Shown: in pieces, positions 62,571-64,000 of the stretch
How positions within the stretch are numbered: position 1 is the stretch's first letter
Layout: each line of letters starts with the position of its first letter
Assembly (NCBI GenBank): GCA_903896045.1
Contig: CAITWD010000022.1
Coordinates: forward strand, 68,398-132,397
Length of the DNA: 64,000 bases
Origin: an uncultured Actinomycetes bacterium
GTDB taxonomy: Bacteria > Actinomycetota > Thermoleophilia > Miltoncostaeales > Miltoncostaeaceae
Direction of reading: 5' to 3'
Made by a program: the position numbers and the translations under genes
The notes under the pieces: generated by a model
The model's database searches: none
What the model was told of the DNA's origin: nothing
The model's input: only the letters and a program-made list of their open reading frames with translations

Positions 62571-64000
62571 ATCCTCGGAGTCAGCGTGTTCAGAAATAAG
62601 TTCGCGCAATGTCTCCATCACGCTTGGATCGCGTAGCGTGGTGACATCGCCGAGCGCACGCCCTTCTGCGATATCGCGAAGGAGGCGACGCATAATCTTG
62701 CCCGATCGGGTTTTGGGGAGATCGTAGGTCCAAATGATCCGCTTTGGTCTGGCGATTTTGCCGATCTGTACCGCGACGTGTTGGCGAACCTCCTCATTGA
62801 GGGTATTGGTATCGGTTCCCTCAATCGGTGTCACGAAGGCGACAATTGACTGACCGGTGATCTCATCGGCCTGGCCGACGACTGCCGCCTCGGCCACCTT
62901 GGGGTGGCCCACGATTGCCGATTCCACCTCCGCGGTGGAAAGGAGATGGCCCGAGACATTGATCGCGTCATCAATGCGTCCCAGAATCCAGATATCCCCA
63001 TCGGCATCGATGCGCGCGGCATCACCAACAAGATAGGTGTCGGAGCCGAAGCGACTCCAATAGGTCTCCACGAAACGATCGGGCTCGTGGTAGAGCGTGC
63101 GCAGCATTCCCGGCCATGGTCGGCGCAGTACGAGGATGCCCTGGCCTTCGCTCATGGCATTGCCATCATTGTCGACCACCTCGGCCACGATTCCTGGAAG
63201 CGGGCGCATGGCGCATCCCGGTTTTGTGTGGGTGATCCCCGGCACGGGGGTGATCATGATTTGACCGGTCTCGGTTTGCCACCAGGTGTCCACAATTGGG
63301 GTTGTCCCGCCCCCAATGACCTCGCGATACCAGAGCCAGGCCTTTGGGTTGATGGGTTCCCCAACAGACCCAAGCAGTCGAAGGCTGGAGAGATCATGCT
63401 TGTTGGGTTCTTCCGCCCCCCAGCTCATGCATGCGCGGATCGCAGTCGGGGCGGTATAGAACACACTCACCTTGTAGCGCTCGATGGTCTCCCACCAAAT
63501 GGCGCGATGCGGGTAGTCCGGCGCGCCTTCGTACATCACGCTGGTAACGCCATTCATCAATGGGCCGTAGATGATGTAGCTGTGGCCGGTAATCCAGCCC
63601 ACATCCGCCGAACACCAGAACACATCGCGGTCGGGCCTGAAATCAAAGACGTGTTTTGTGGTGTAGGCCGCGCCGACCAAATAACCGCCGGTCGTGTGGA
63701 GAATTCCCTTGGGTTTGGCGGTGGATCCCGATGTGTACAAGATAAAGAGCGGGTGTTCGGCATCAAATGGCTGCGCGTCGCAGATGGGGTTTGCGGCATC
63801 GAGGGCACTGTCCCAATCGACATCGCGGCCGGGGGTCATCGGATGGGCAATCTCGGTGCGATCGACGACGACGATGTGTGCCAAATCGGGAAGTCGTTCG
63901 AGAATGGTGTCCACCTCAGACTTGACCGAAGCGACCATTCCTCGTCGACGTGCACCGTCGGCGGTGATCAGCACTTTGGCACGCGATTCTGCCATGCGCT
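62568..64000 (-). CDS. acs: Acetyl-CoA synthetase, 3' part; 5' end outside the window
   Basis: Makes acetyl-CoA from acetate, ATP and CoA. The P-loop-like motif reads '[15 protein letters not shown]' (Ala for the second Gly), followed by '[20 protein letters not shown]', '[10 protein letters not shown]' and the acetylatable lysine in '[14 protein letters not shown]'. About 477 residues are in the window. The ATG at 63995 in the ORF track falls inside the conserved '[17 protein letters not shown]' region, so it is internal and the gene continues past base 64000. msrB follows after 10 bases. Confidence 0.95.
   Translation of the reverse strand, partial: RMAESRAKVLITADGARRRGMVASVKSEVDTILERLPDLAHIVVVDRTEIAHPMTPGRDVDWDSALDAANPICDAQPFDAEHPLFILYTSGSTAKPKGILHTTGGYLVGAAYTTKHVFDFRPDRDVFWCSADVGWITGHSYIIYGPLMNGVTSVMYEGAPDYPHRAIWWETIERYKVSVFYTAPTAIRACMSWGAEEPNKHDLSSLRLLGSVGEPINPKAWLWYREVIGGGTTPIVDTWWQTETGQIMITPVPGITHTKPGCAMRPLPGIVAEVVDNDGNAMSEGQGILVLRRPWPGMLRTLYHEPDRFVETYWSRFGSDTYLVGDAARIDADGDIWILGRIDDAINVSGHLLSTAEVESAIVGHPKVAEAAVVGQADEITGQSIVAFVTPIEGTDTNTLNEEVRQHVAVQIGKIARPKRIIWTYDLPKTRSGKIMRRLLRDIAEGRALGDVTTLRDPSVMETLRELISEHADSED

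Overview
The window is a 64 kb piece of a bacterial chromosome, almost entirely protein coding, with short intergenic gaps (none over 300 bases lacks a plausible role). It looks like a member of the Actinomycetota. Reasons: the order rpmE-prfA-prmC-glyA-wecA-atpIBEFHAGDC, a SIS-type bifunctional phosphoglucose/phosphomannose isomerase beside a mannose-1-phosphate guanylyltransferase-like gene, a prfB without the programmed frameshift, many GTG starts, and several start codons sitting directly at a predicted transcription start (leaderless mRNAs). GC content looks moderate to high by eye (not computed). A deep-branching class such as Thermoleophilia or a relative is possible, but I cannot place it from sequence alone. 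I see no mobile elements, CRISPR arrays, rRNA or tRNA genes.

Layout. 1-3.7 kb: 5' part of pepA (minus), an enoyl-CoA hydratase (plus), etfBA (minus). 3.9-9.6 kb: rpmE, prfA, prmC, glyA, an SDR and wecA. 9.7-16.9 kb: the complete F1Fo ATP synthase operon with an AtpI-like gene, with a recognisable promoter and a terminator-like hairpin. 17-23 kb: MFS exporter, M20 peptidase, sugar nucleotidyltransferase, PGI/PMI and mtnA. 23-34.8 kb: a translation, secretion and division block hpf-secA-prfB-ftsE-ftsX-S41 protease-rnr-smpB, then a SABATH-type carboxyl methyltransferase, then ssrA (tmRNA). 34.9-41 kb: an accessory stretch with a methyltransferase, an unrecognised membrane protein overlapping an alpha/beta hydrolase, an SDR, a luciferase-like oxidoreductase and two small unknown genes. 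41-47 kb: hup, infC-rpmI-rplT, a SpoU methyltransferase, pheST. 47-53.4 kb: argCJ, argBD, argG, with a minus-strand RsbW-like kinase between argD and argG. 53.4-64 kb: two coupled unknown genes, dnaE, a cysteine-rich protein, a DtxR/MntR-like regulator, a cyclophilin lipoprotein, an aldo/keto reductase-like protein, a Lin0512-family protein, msrB and the 3' part of acs.

How the genes work together: most are core machinery. They cover energy conservation (ATP synthase, ETF), translation termination and rescue (prfA, prfB, prmC, smpB, ssrA, rnr, hpf), initiation and the L20/L35 operon, arginine synthesis and envelope precursors (wecA, mannose nucleotide genes, ftsEX).

The less ordinary items are the SABATH methyltransferase lodged between smpB and ssrA, a tmRNA whose T-loop lacks the usual TTCRANY sequence, an aldo/keto reductase-like protein that appears to lack two catalytic tetrad residues, a DtxR-like regulator with altered metal ligands, two adjacent unknown genes sharing a C-terminal motif, and a recurrent leaderless promoter layout in which a TAG stop codon sometimes forms part of the next gene's -10 box. 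I did not find a clearly new multi-gene defence or mobile system.
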